Source: Luzula sylvatica (Eukaryota > Streptophyta > Magnoliopsida > Poales > Juncaceae). Taken from it: a DNA stretch of 64,000 nt. The stretch covers positions 23,933,554 through 23,997,553 of the forward strand of contig OX326957.1 in NCBI GenBank assembly GCA_946800325.1, written 5' to 3'. Numbering within the stretch: position 1 is the first letter of the stretch; each line of letters opens with the position of its first letter. Positions 11,788-23,700 of the stretch are shown here, in pieces. Under the pieces are notes generated by a model. It did no database searches. It was not told the DNA's origin and saw only the letters and a program-made list of their open reading frames with translations. The position numbers were made by a program, and so were the translations under genes.

Positions 11788-12877
11788 TGATGGGAATTCA
11801 CCCTGACCCCGGGCCCGCGCAGCGGAATGAAGGCCCGGTCCGGTTCCCTAAATCCTAGATCACGCCATGACTTCGAGGGTACGATGCAAATAGAAGGATA
11901 GATCTATACCGGTGCCAAATTGATGGCACACGAAGGGTTGATCGCCGCCTTCTATTCCTCCTGTCACGTTGGTGACAATCCACGCATCCCATACCACGCG
12001 TCCTTCACCACTCGTTAACTACGCCGGTTCACTCGACTTCGTCTTCGTGCGTCCAAGTGTTTCCACCGTCTTTCTCACTCGAGTCGATCACAATCGAAGA
12101 ACCACAAACGTCATTCCTCTACTTGTATCTACGTTGATTCGTAAGACGTCGGTCACGGATGCACCTGCCTAGACGATGCACCGGCGAACTTGCTCGATCT
12201 AATCGATTTTCTATTTCTCTCTCTTCGCAACTTTTCACTCACGAAAGATCAAATCTGAATTTGCTCTTTTTCTTGTGTATTGGGCAGAATGATAATCTCA
12301 ATAGTCTGATCAGGATGAGAGAGAAAGTATCCTATTTATATCTAATAGGATTAGGATTAGCCAAAAGGCATGTATATCCAATATACATCCTTTCACACAG
12401 AAAAGTGCATGAACCTGTTCAGTATTCTGTCCAGACGAAATTGATAAATTTCTCTGACAGAAAATCACCCAACATGAAAGTTGTAGATACTATCATTATA
12501 TAAACAACCCAATTTGGTCCAGCCCAATTGGAGTTCGTATGCAAAAGTTATGACTGTTTTACTAACTGTATGTCATACTGTTGCACCCTTTCGGTATTTC
12601 ACATAAACGACACTGATACTTCGTTCATATGAAATATATTTCTACATGAAGGTTATAGATAATCTAATTATCTATCTAACCCAATTTGAACCATTCAAAT
12701 CGAATTTTCCCACTGACAGTTATGGCCACGAATGTACGACTACATTCGTTTATCCTTGTGTACACTTTTACGGTTGATCCTGAAACTGTATTTCCTTCAT
12801 AGCATATATAGGCCTTTTAGTTTTATGAGCAATCATAAAACCCTAAAATTTCAGATCCTGAAACTGTATTTCCTTCA
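11788..12877 (-). repeat. LTR type 2, 3' LTR of decayed copia element D
   Basis: About 1.09 kb from TG (TGATGGGAATTC; an alternative start is 11791) to CA (TTCCTTCA), followed by a polypurine complement (GTCTCCCACTCAA). The minus strand starts TGAAGGAAATACAG. It has the same layout as LTR type 1, with GCAGCGGAA near the left end of both, but otherwise differs strongly. It therefore belongs to a related but distinct subfamily. Confidence 0.6.
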
Positions 12878-13990
12878 GTCTCCCACTCAATTTCAGATCT
12901 ACCTAAAATGTACTCATGCATATCCAATACGCACGATTTTAGAGAATATAGCTCGCGTATCAAATACCAAGCTATGCACATCCAATGTGCCAATTTTATG
13001 ATCAAGCCCGACTTAGTACGTCTCGTTGTGTGACCATGTAGGTTCGACTTAACGATGGCAGTAGGTTGTTTCCAATACCTACAAGCTCATGAGCGGGATC
13101 TAGTCACTCCATCATAGCTACCCATGTTAAACGAATAATGATTGTGATCATTGTGCCTATCCCGAATAGCGGTTACTAGTTCTCTTGTTTTCGATATCCG
13201 TTAATCAAAAGGCATGGTAATAGTCATCCTTATAATTTGATTAACTACACTTATTTCCCGATTCCGAGTTGAGTTAACAAATTTCAATCGATATTAACCA
13301 TTAATATCATTGACTGTGGCCACAGTTTTCGTTAATCGACTCATCGAGCGGCGCCTAAGAGATATCTCTTCCTTTCGGAATAAACAATTCCTATCTTGGA
13401 GACTCACATTGAATTCCGTGTTTCGGACAATACCCAATGACGACCCTTTTAACTCCCTGTTACGGTGAGCGTAAGATCATATCAAAGCATTGTGTTACGC
13501 ACGTAACTCAATCGATGATCCCCTCAAGTTTGAAGAACCTAAAACCCCATCCGTCGCAAGTCCATCTATAATGACTAAACCATGTCATGGTCTCGCGGCT
13601 TCGGTCATATCCAATACATGTAACCTAACATATATCTACGTTCCCGATTCGACAAGCACCTTGTCCCATGATTAGCAAAACATAATCATCTCCTCGGCAA
13701 ACGTACTAGTGTACGCGTTCAGTCTATTATCTAATAATAGAAATGCTTCTCTCTTAAGCAAGCTGATCCGCGACTAGGGATGTTTAGAAATGACACTTTA
13801 AGTGTGACGGTTTTGCTGCACATGATCCTCAACCATGTCGACGTCCACACAAGTTCAAATCAAGGTTCATGTAACAATCATATTACACAACCCGCACACA
13901 GTTTTCATATAAGGTGAATGCATATTAATTTAAGTAAACAAAATTTTTAAAAGGGATGCATTCATATGGACTAAGTATTTGGGTGATACA
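12878..13990 (-). other. 3' non-coding region of decayed copia element D
   Basis: Aligns in order with 5911-7210 of element E through several short conserved blocks (TGTGACCATGTAGGTTCG, GAGATATCTC, CAATTCCTATCTTG). Plus-strand frames here are accidental. Confidence 0.55.
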
Positions 13991-15131
13991 ACATTTACCT
14001 ATGGATATCTCCATACCCATAACCTGCGAGGACTATCGTATTAGATAACTACACTCTACTCTCTTCTTCCTCCTCTAGGTATCTCCATACCCATAGTCAT
14101 CGCATGACAGTCACGCGCGACTAGAGAGAGCGGTTTTGTAAACGGGTCCGCACGTTCCCGCTAGTGTTAATCATCATCAGGATTGGAACATTTCCAATAC
14201 CTACGATCACATCTTTTCACAAAATTTCATGGATCAAATAAAATTTTCTGAGTATTGGTTAGAAGTGGTTGTGACCTCGGCATTTTTGGCTTGTACTATT
14301 GCGTCTCACGCAATAAACAACCATAAATCCGATAACTCGTGACTAGTAGAGTTTGGTCATGTATCCTTGATCCATACCACTTCCTTTTGCGATTAATAAC
14401 CGCAATATACTCGCCACCGTAAATAGAATCATAAACTATTGGTCTTGTGGAACCTTTCCACATAACCGTGTTTTCATTTAAGCAAAACATGTACACACTT
14501 TGTGATCGAAAGTCGTGCTACATATTTGGACGTGCTTAATCTTTGGAAACTGTTGTTGTTATAACTCTATATAACCAACACGTCCTCCACACCATTATAG
14601 ATAGAAAATCCTGAATTCTTTTGTAAAGTATTCAAGGATAACATTCACCGCTATCAATACAAATCCCGATGAATTTAAATATACATAACCATTTTGTATA
14701 TATATATATATATATATATGTATAACCATTATACATTCACAAGAGTTAGTCTCATGTAATCGCATTACATTCAAACTCGTGTGATTCCTTGGATTTTATT
14801 GACGGTGAATTAGACGCTTCATCTATACGACATATAGCCACATTCATATCATGACAGATATAATAGATCCTTCACATTGAATGTAAAGCATCATATTTTT
14901 ATTTTCGCCCTGCTTGATGTCTCACATCGAGCCGTAGAAAATTTCTGCCATTCAACATCTCTATTTAACTCCGCCAAGGAGTTATATGTTGAAAATCTTT
15001 TTCAACAATATGTCGATATACGTGCTATAATATAGAACGAGGAACTTCTTAGATCTATCCTATAGATCTTCACGCTTAATTCATAAGCGGTCTCGCCTAA
15101 ATTTTGTGTCGTTACAAGAAATATAACGCGG
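13991..15131 (-). pseudogene. Copia element D: remnant of RNase H and RT end
   Basis: No usable frame remains, but collinear patches match element E. These are the pol tail near 14105-14160, the RNase H core near 14296-14500 (weak FCLNENTVMWKGS, GGEYIAV), and the CTATAGATCTTCACGC block near 15058-15105, matching 8070-8100. The mutation load is much higher than in E. Confidence 0.7.
14697..14720. repeat. TA dinucleotide microsatellite
   Basis: About eleven uninterrupted TA units inside the decayed element D. Confidence 0.9.
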
Positions 15132-15136
15132 CTCCC

Positions 15137-17504
15137 TGATAACACGTAAAAAAGGTCGTTTAAAAGTGTAAATTCAATCTTACGAGTTAATCAAAACAAT
15201 TTATAACAAATACTAATCAAAGTGATAAGTATAGGTTCGATCCAAGGAAATTTTGCGTATAATCGAAATTGCAATTCAAGAACTATTTCTATTGGTCCAG
15301 AGGCTATAATATTTTGTCACAATCAATGTTTAGGCTTCACAAATCTCTGGTCAAAATATCACTTTCACACACACAAGTTTCGAATTTATAAAGATGATTG
15401 ATCACAAGGGTATTTTAGGCATTAATCAAATTCCAGAAAAATATAGATCGCAAAACAAGATCTCAAATTTGGCAAAAAGATTCACAATTTAATAATAAGA
15501 GAGAGAACAGAAGAATTTCACAGGTTTGATATTTCAGTAAAAAGTAATGATCGAATTACAAGCAGGTCCCTGGCAAATTACAGAATAGTCCAGACAATTT
15601 TGAGGTTGAGTAACAGTTTTCAGAAATTCATATCAAATCGAAAATTATATCAAACAAACTCAATCAAAATCCTAATTCAAGAGTGATATCAGATCTAAAG
15701 TTTCTAGTGAAATTAGGAATTTAAACGGTTCTACAATTGATCCAAACAGCACAGACAATGAGGTCCAGAATTAAGATCTTTCATCAATTTACAGTTTAGT
15801 CCTTAACAGGCTGATTTTGTAAAATCAATAACAAATAGAAAATTGCAGGAAATTGATTTATTCAAAAAACTATATTAAACTACAGATCTAGATATAAACA
15901 GTGATATTGAGAAAGACTTATTTTTGAGTAATTTTCTATTTTAAATGGAATTAACAAAACAGCACAAAACAATCGAGTATTTCACAAAGGAAAAATAGGA
16001 AAATTACGAAATAAAATCCACAAAAATTCTACAAATTCTATTTTATCAAATATAACAGATCTACAATCAGAGTTTATTCAAATCTAATATTTTCCTAATT
16101 AAAATGCAACAATTGTAAAAGAGAGTACCGAAAAAGGAGAGAATTGAGTCCAAGAATGGATCTTGGAGAGGTCCTCGAGCCTTCACGCCTTGAGAGGAGG
16201 TGAGAGGACGAGGAGAACAACTTCCTTGAGCTTGAGAAAGGGAGGAAAAGATCCTCGGAGCGGCCTCGAAAACCGTGCGGAGACACGATCTTCTCGGCAA
16301 AATGGCTCGACGACGAGCGAGAGGAGCTTGAGAGCTTCTTAACAATGGAGGGGGAAGAGGAAGAGACCTTACCTTCCCCCTAAAATGGTGGTTTGACCAA
16401 TGAGGACCAAAGGTAGCTCAAAGAATAGGTCTTGATTCTCTTTTATAGGGGAGGAAGGTTGCTACAGGACAAGGCTTGAGTTGCAACTTGTATGGTTAGG
16501 TAGATATTCTTTCAATGAATCCAACGGTCGAAACCTCATCTAATTTGGACATCGGACGGCCGAGAAAACTCAAATATACTCTCAAAAATACTCTCCACGG
16601 ATCCAGATTAAATCATCCAAAAATCATCTGAAAATTCAGCACAGAAATTACTTCACCTCCATTTGAAAGAGAATTGGAGAGAAAGAGAGGGCTCGGCCCA
16701 GTACAAAATATGTATAGTGAGTAGGAAATGGAGGGGTGTAGTGTTGAGGAAATGGAGGGAGTAATTTCGCGCTTGGCTCCAAAGGATTCAGTTCAAACAA
16801 ACTCACTCGATATTCTGTTGCGAGAATTGGGTGGCCGATCGTGTAAGAGTAGAGAAGAAGGAATGTCAGCGCTTGGCAGCGTAGGTTACATGCTTCCACT
16901 ATCACAAAGAATCCTTGGTTGTTAGAATCTTGACTGGTCAGGGGTGTGATCTGGTGCAACGTCTGCGGTGTAATCCATCGTGTAACGGGTCGATTCTGAG
17001 GAAATTCTACTCGCTACAGGGGTGACTACACGTGATGGTTGAAACTTTAACCAAGCTTGCTTGTCTTTTTCTGCTTGATTTCACGTGTGTATTTTCGAAT
17101 AGCGGGTCAGTGGAGATGGTTAAATCTAACTCGTTTCGAGGGTTGCGAGGATTCTTCTGCCACAGAAGATCCTGTAGGATTTAGATTTCGTCAGGTATGT
17201 GTTGTCCTTAATGAAGCGAGTCGGTTTTGACCCGTTTAAAGCAAAAGCTCGATTTCTCTCTCATGCTTCCGTCAAATATCATCATATGATATATCAAATC
17301 GATCGGCACGATGAGACCGATCTATCGACAGTCCTGGTTTTGCGAGATATTGCACTTTTCACCTGACATTAATACAAAAACACAGTTTAAAGTATTTAAT
17401 CTCAATAAATTGGAATTATGAATATTTGGTATACTTTAATCATATTTATGTATTTAAATTCTATATTTTGTGCATGTAAAAAGTGATGAAATATCCCCTT
17501 ATCA
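15137..17504 (-). mobile_element. 2.4-kb solo LTR with TSD CTCCC
   Basis: Starts TGATAA and ends TTATCA, flanked by identical CTCCC at 15132-15136 and 17505-17509, and it splits the RT remnant of element D. No gag, pol, primer-binding site or polypurine tract is present, so it is one LTR left after LTR-LTR recombination. On the minus strand it begins TGATAAGGGGATATTTCATC. A TATA box (minus CTATAAAAGAGA) lies about 1.06 kb in, near 16447-16436. The great length suggests a Ty3-gypsy Tat/Athila-type source; that lineage is inference. ORFs inside (for example 16067-16345) are not convincing. Confidence 0.85.
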
Positions 17505-20000
17505 CTCCCACTAACCTTCATATGTACACAAAGTTTCCATTCGTTCCGACAATGTTATAGCAGTTTATAACTTCATCAAAACGAATATTCCAATTCCGAG
17601 AAGCTTTCTCTAATCCATCATATGGATCATTAAAGCGTGCATATCTTATCCCCGATTCTAATGAATCGACAAAACCGTAAGGTTGTGTCAAGTACACATC
17701 CTTTCATAAAATTTCTTTCAAGAAATTCAGTTTTGACATCCATTTTTCCACATCACATAGTCATAATACGCGACCATGGCAAGCAGAGTTTCGAGAATGG
17801 GAAAGCATGGCAACAAGCGAAAACGTTTCTTTCATAGTCCGACTATGAATTGTATGAAACTCTTCGCAAAAAGCCTCACTTTACATATATGCGTATTCCT
17901 ATCCATGTAGGTTCTTCATCATGAAAAACCCACTCACATTTCACGGGTCTAACCTAGAAAGTGATGAAATCAAGTTCTGAACTTGATAATTTACATGGAT
18001 CGAATCTCAGATTTCATGACACCACATCATGTGGAATCAACTTTTCATAGCATCCTTGTAGGATATCGAATCATCATATGATTTCAATCTATCATCATTA
18101 GCCACGATAAATCCGTATTTATCGGCTTATGATATAGCCTACTTGATCTACGAAAAATTCCTTTGTGTGTTCGACTTGCTTTCATCAACTCTTGATGAAG
18201 CCATGTCAACTTTCATCGGTACAATGCTCATTTTCAAATCTCGAATTCTTTCGAGATTTATTCTACTCCCACTAGCCCGCATAGAGATAAATGGCACCAA
18301 GTTCCAAACTTGTGCGCATCTAGTCCTCCTCCAAGAAGGCATCTCTTCGAGCCACGAAAATCTCATTTTCGTCGGGATGTTAGAACTAATACCCTTTAGT
18401 TTCCTTAAGGATAAACGAACAATTTCCAGATTTGGGATTGAGTTTAACCGAAACAAATTTCGAAATACACTCACATCCTCAAATCTGTACAAGTGACAAC
18501 TTCGGAACCATTCCGATCCATATCTCATATGGCGTCTTTTGTACCGATTAGAAGGATTATGGTCCATATCTCATATGCAACCATTCATTAGTGCCGCTGT
18601 CTCAAGGGTGTATCCCCAAAACATTTTTGGGAGATCCTATTGATTTATCATTTATCGAACCATGTCCAACATGCGTTCATTTCCTCTTTTCGGACACGTC
18701 TCAATGTTCCGAATATGGCCATCGTGAAACGATTCCACAATCATAAATGATCATCAATATTCATAACTCAAATATCGCCTCTTCGATCCTATCGAAAAGT
18801 TTAGCTCAAATACTCGCCTTATCGATCCTATCGAAAAGCATTGATTTTCTTGCTTAGTTGATTTCGTATTTCGTTTTTGAAACTCTTTGAACCTTTCAAA
18901 AGTCTCCGTTTCGGCACGCATTAAATAGATATTTCCATATCTACTTTAACCGTCCATAAACATAACAAAATACTGATAGCCTCATCTTGCCTCGAAACTT
19001 ATCGGATCATCTACATGTGAATGTAAGTTCCAATAATTCGTTGGATCTTTCTCCAACCTTTGGAGAATGATGCCCTTTGTCGTCTTGCCTAATAAATAAG
19101 TATCACATTAATCAATCGAATCTAATTCGAATGATTCTAGCAATCCATCATATGGAATCTAGATACACGAATCTCGTTTATATGGCCAAGACGGCAATGC
19201 CAAAAGAAGCAATCAACTTGTAGGTTTAATCCTCCTCGGATTTCACCATTCTTTGAGTCACTAGTTTGGACAACTCCTTGTCCGAACTCTCCGTTTTGGA
19301 AAACATTTTTCCAAAATACCCTTAGACATACATTTCTTTCGATCCCGCTTTTGAATTACAAGGACATCCATGCATCTCTATGCTTTGGATTCCCCGGACA
19401 CTCCAAGCATCTCCTATTCAAATGCAATTTCGGGATCGACTTATCTATCGAATGCATATGATATTCGGTCACGAAGATCAAATCTCGTACCATCAACACA
19501 CGAGTGTTAATCCAAGACCCACAAGGCGTCTCAAAATTAACCTAATCTTTGAGCCGCATTGAATCATTCAACGCGCTCTAGCTCTTGAAACTATTTCATG
19601 AGCGTTGTGTTTTATTTTCATATACACCCGAATTCTCAAAACAATCTTGAGAAAAATGCGTCTACACATGCCACCACAAGGCATGTAATATTGTTCGATT
19701 CTTTCTTAAAGTGTATCGAACCCGGCTTTCTCTAAAGCCAAAGCCTCGAGCCCCAAATCTACCGTTTCCGTGTCCAACACGTTCCTTTAAGTCTAAGAAC
19801 TATTCTTTGACTATCAAGGTTAATTACGGTAATTCCGACCCAAAAGCCATCTATCATATCGATCTCATCGATATATATTTGGCGTTTGCTTGAAAACATA
19901 ATTCTAAACGGATGATGAAGATTAAGCTCCTAACCGTGCGTACTTAATCTATATGCTTATATGATAATTATATGATAGTGTTATTTTATCGAATCGATAA
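17505..20000 (-). pseudogene. Copia element D: remnant of RT, integrase, protease and gag
   Basis: Continues element D beyond the solo LTR. Patches match E in order: RT near 17590-17760 (the GGTTGTGTCAAGTACACATCC block), the integrase-RT linker near 18268-18400 (CTACTCCCACTAGC, then GAGCCACGAAAATCTCATTTTCG), integrase near 18600-19130, and the integrase zinc-finger end near 19140-19200. Gag and protease are barely recognisable beyond 19250. There is no open frame; ORFs such as 18148-18567 are chance. Confidence 0.7.
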
Positions 20001-20219
20001 CCCTCATACCGATACGGGACTCCAAGTCCATAACACTCAAGATCCATATTTTCGTTCCTCCCACAAGTGACTTTAGCCTATCGGGTGGGATCCCGTTATT
20101 TAGGTAGGATTATGTCCAATCACATCCAATGCGACTCTTGAACCTTTATAGGATTTCGGTGATGGATCGTATCCAATACAATCCCAGTTCCGTGTGTGCA
20201 TCCTATCTGATTGGCCTGG
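20001..20219 (-). other. Leader of decayed copia element D
   Basis: Patches match 11340-11480 of element E. It ends abruptly against an LTR fragment at 20220, so the primer-binding site and the rest of the 5' LTR have been deleted. Confidence 0.45.
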
Positions 20220-20368
20220 ACGCACTTCAGTAGTTCGTTCGAACTAACCCTAATCTGACTGTCACGAATAAGTCCGTTCGAACGCACTCATATAGTTCGT
20301 TCGAACGAACCTAATTCTGATTGCAGAATTGCCTATTTATATTAATTCTTAAGCCATATTTTCTTTCA
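20220..20368 (-). repeat. Truncated LTR type 1, outer 5' end of the composite
   Basis: About 149 bp matching 5752-5910 with three substitutions and one 11- to 13-bp gap. It includes two of the TTCGAACG palindromes and ends TTTCTTTCA at the GTAAA duplication. Confidence 0.85.
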
Positions 20369-20560
20369 GTAAAGTTATATCTTATACAATCTTATGTATT
20401 TTCTTTTCTTTGAAATCAAGGTTACCTTTTAGCTTATTCTACTATATCCATTCTCTATGTTCCATTAGACCCATGGAATAAAAAATGGACTTCGCCTTTT
20501 GCGTGAGATAAAGGCTTTGTTAGCGGATCTGCCGTGTTGATGTCCGTGTCCAAAACCTTC
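20369..20560 (-). pseudogene. Copia element B: pol C-terminal tail
   Basis: The minus strand reads about 30 codons ending GSNGT-stop near 20466, containing TADPLTKPLSHAK. This matches the pol tail of element E (DPFTKPLSRAK). Downstream sequence to 20374 is 3' non-coding, which continues at 5238 after the composite is removed. Beyond 20560 the element is cut off by satellite DNA. Confidence 0.75.
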
Positions 20561-23500
20561 AAAACAAATAAATGATCTTATTTTCTGAACAAATCTATTA
20601 TCCTATTTTCTAAAAACAAATTGAAGTGTAACACGAGAAAAATACCCAATTTTCATGTTGTTGTCAAAATACTCCGTAAAAGAAGACTAACACACACAAA
20701 TTAAAAAAATTCTTCGAAATGTAAAAAGTGAAATCTAACACCTTCAAAACAAATCTATTATCCTATTTTCTAAAAAATGTCAAAATTGAAGCGTAACACG
20801 AGAAAATAATCAATTTTCATTTGTCCACAATAGATGACTAACATACACAAATTTCTATTTTTTCTAAACATTCTTGAAAAATACAAAAAGTGAAGTCTAA
20901 CACCTTCAAAACAAATCAAATATCCAAGTTTCAACAAAATGTCAAAATTGAAGTGTAATACAAGTAAAATGCTAAATTTTCATTTTGTCAGAATACTCCG
21001 AAACAGAAGACGAACACGCTCAAATTTCTATTATTTTTTAATAATTCATCAAAATGCAAAAAGTGAGGTCTAACACCTTCCAAACAAATCAAATATCCTA
21101 TTTCCTAAAAAATGTCAAAATTGAAGTGTAACACGGGAATAATACTCAATTTTCATGTTGTAATCAAACTACTCCATAATAGAAGACTAAAAAAAAACAA
21201 ATTTCTTCAATTTCCAAAAAATTCTTAAAAATGCAAAAATTGAAGTCTAACACGTTCAAAACAAATCAACTGTCCAATTTTGTACAAAATGTCAAAATTA
21301 AAGTTTAATACGAGCAAAATATCTAATTTTCATGTTGTCCTCAAAATACTCCGTATATGAAGTCTAACAAACACAAATTTCTAGTTTTTGAAAAATTTCT
21401 TCAAAATGCAAAAAAGCGTAGTCTAACACCTTCAAAACAAATAAATTATACTATTTTCTGAAAATATGTCAAAATTTAAGTGTATCACGAGAAAAATACC
21501 CAATTTTCATGTTGTTGTCAAAATACTCCGTAATAGAAGACTAACACACACAAATTAAAAAATTTCTTACAAATGTAAAAAGTGAAGTCCTTCAAAACAA
21601 ATCAATTATCCAATTTTCTAAAAAATGTCAAAATTGAAGCGTAACACGAGAAAATACTCAATTTTCATGTTGTCCTCAAAATAGTCCGCAATATAAGACT
21701 AACATACACAAATTTTGATTTTTTTAAAAAATTCTTAAAAAATGCAAATAGTGAAGTCTGACACCATCAAAACAAATCAATTATCCAAGTTTCAACAAAA
21801 TGTCAAAATTGAAGTGTAATACAAGCAAAATACTAAATTTTCATTCTGTCCTCTAAATACTCCGAAATAGAAGACTAACACGCACAAATTTCTGTTATTT
21901 TAAAATTTTCATTAAAATGCAAAAAGTGAAGTCTAACACCTTCAAAACAAATCAATTATCCTATTTCCTAAAAAATGTCAAAATTGAAGTGTAACTCCGG
22001 AATAATAATCAATTTTCATGTTGTCCTCAAACTACTCCCTACTAGAAGACTAACACACACAAATTTCTTCAATTTTCAAAAATTTCTAAAAAATGCAAAA
22101 ATTGAAGTCTAACACCTTCATAACAAATCAACTATCCAATTTTCTACAAAATGTCAAAACTGAAGTGTAATACGACCAAAATACCAAATTTTCATGTTGT
22201 CGTCAAAATACTCCGTAAAAGAAGTCCAACAAACACAAATTTCTAGTTTATCAAAAATTTCTTCAAAATGCAAAAAAGCATAGTCTAACACCTTCAAAAC
22301 AAATAAATTATACTATTTTCTGAAAAAATGTCAAAATTGAAGTGTAACACGAGAAAAATTTCTTCAAAATGCAAAAAGTGAAGTCTAACACCTTCAAAAC
22401 AAATCAATTGTCCTATTTCTTAAAAAATGTCAAAATTGAAGTGTAACACGGGAATACTACTCAATTTTCATGTTGTCCTTAGACTACTCCATAATAGAAG
22501 ACTAAGACACACAAATTTCTTCTATTTTCAAAAATCTCTTAAAAATGCAAAAAGTGAAGTGTAACACCTTCAAAACAAATCAACTATCCAATTTTCTACA
22601 AATGTCAAAATTGAAGTGCCATACGAGCAAAATACCAAATTTTCATGTTGTCCTCAAAATACTCCGTAAAAGAAGTCTGACAAGCACAAATTTCTAGTTT
22701 TTGAAAAATTTCTTCAAAATGCAAAAAAGCGAAGTCCAACATCTTCAAAACCAATAAATTATCCTATTTTCTGAAAAATTGTCAAAATCGAAGTGTAACA
22801 CGAGAAATATACCCAATTTTCATGTTGTTGTCAAAATACTCCGTAAAAAAAAACTAACACACACAAATAAAAAATTTCTTCGAAATGTAAAAAGTGAAGT
22901 CTAACACCTTAACAAAAAAATCAATTATCCTATTTTCTAAAAAATGACAAAATTGAAGTGAAACACGAGAAAATACTAAATTTTCATGTTGCCTTAAAAA
23001 TAGTTCGCAATAGAAGACTAACATACACAAATTTTTATTTTTTTCAAAAAATTCTTACACAATGCAAAAAGTGAATTCTAACACCTTCAAAACAAATCAA
23101 TTATCCAAGTTTCTACAAAATATCAAAATTGAAGTTTAATACGGGAAAAATACTCAATTTTCATTTTATCCTCAAAGTACTCCGAAATAGAAGACCGACA
23201 CGCACAAAATTCTATTTTTTTCAAAAATTGCTTCAAAATGAAAAAAGTGAAGTCTAACACCTTCAAAACAAATCAATTATTCTATTTTATAAAAAATGTC
23301 ATAATTGAAGTATAACACGGGAATAATACACTTTTTTCATGTTGTCCTCAAACTACTCCATAATAGAAGTAACACACACAAATTTCTTCTATTTCCAAAA
23401 TTTCATAAAAATGGAAAAAAAGTGAAGTTTAACACCTTCAAAACAAATCAACTATCCAATTTTCTACAAAATGTCAAAATTGAAGTGTAATACGAGCAAA

Positions 23501-23700
23501 ATTTCAAATTTTCATGTTGTCCTCAAAATACTCCGTAAAAGAAGTCTAACAAACACAAATTTCTAGTGTTTCAAAAATTTCTTCAAAATGCAAAAAAGCG
23601 TAGTCTATAACCTTCAAAACAAATAAATTATACTATTTTCCGAAAAAAATGTCAAACTTGAAGTGTAACACGAGAAAAACGCCCAATTTTCATGTTGTTG
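20561..23700. repeat. Satellite block 1, about 175-bp monomers
   Basis: About 18 tandem AT-rich monomers. The recognisable phase is CACCTTCAAAACAAATCAAT, seen near 20741, 20903, 21076, 21253, 21429, 21764, 21939, 22115 and 22291, giving steps of mostly 173-177 bp with a few truncated units (100-162 bp). Each monomer also carries GTCAAAATTGAAGTGTAACA and TTTTCATGTTGTCC. All short ORFs here are satellite frames. Confidence 0.95.

Larger units (their letters stand above)
5239..20368 (-). mobile_element. 15.1-kb composite copia insertion with TSD GTAAA
   Basis: Delimited by TG at 5239 and CA at 20367-20368 and by identical 5-bp direct repeats GTAAA at 5234-5238 and 20369-20373. Its outer LTR ends (5239-5910 and the truncated 20220-20368) are near-identical where they overlap: about three substitutions and one small indel in about 150 bp. 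Removing the insertion rejoins the 3' end of copia element B, from its RNase H tail at 20.56-20.46 kb to its polypurine tract at 5219-5230. Inside lie one nearly readable copia element (E), one decayed relative (D), a middle LTR of a different type, and a solo LTR. The boundaries are strong; the internal history is inferred. Confidence 0.85.

Noticed and set aside
16067..16345. 92-codon minus ORF rich in Arg and Ser inside the 15137-17504 solo LTR
   Set aside because: Lies in the transcribed part of the LTR, has no domain, and a second overlapping frame is equally open.
20561..23700. Regular repeat array considered as a CRISPR-like structure
   Set aside because: Units are contiguous 175-bp monomers without unique spacers, in a eukaryotic setting.
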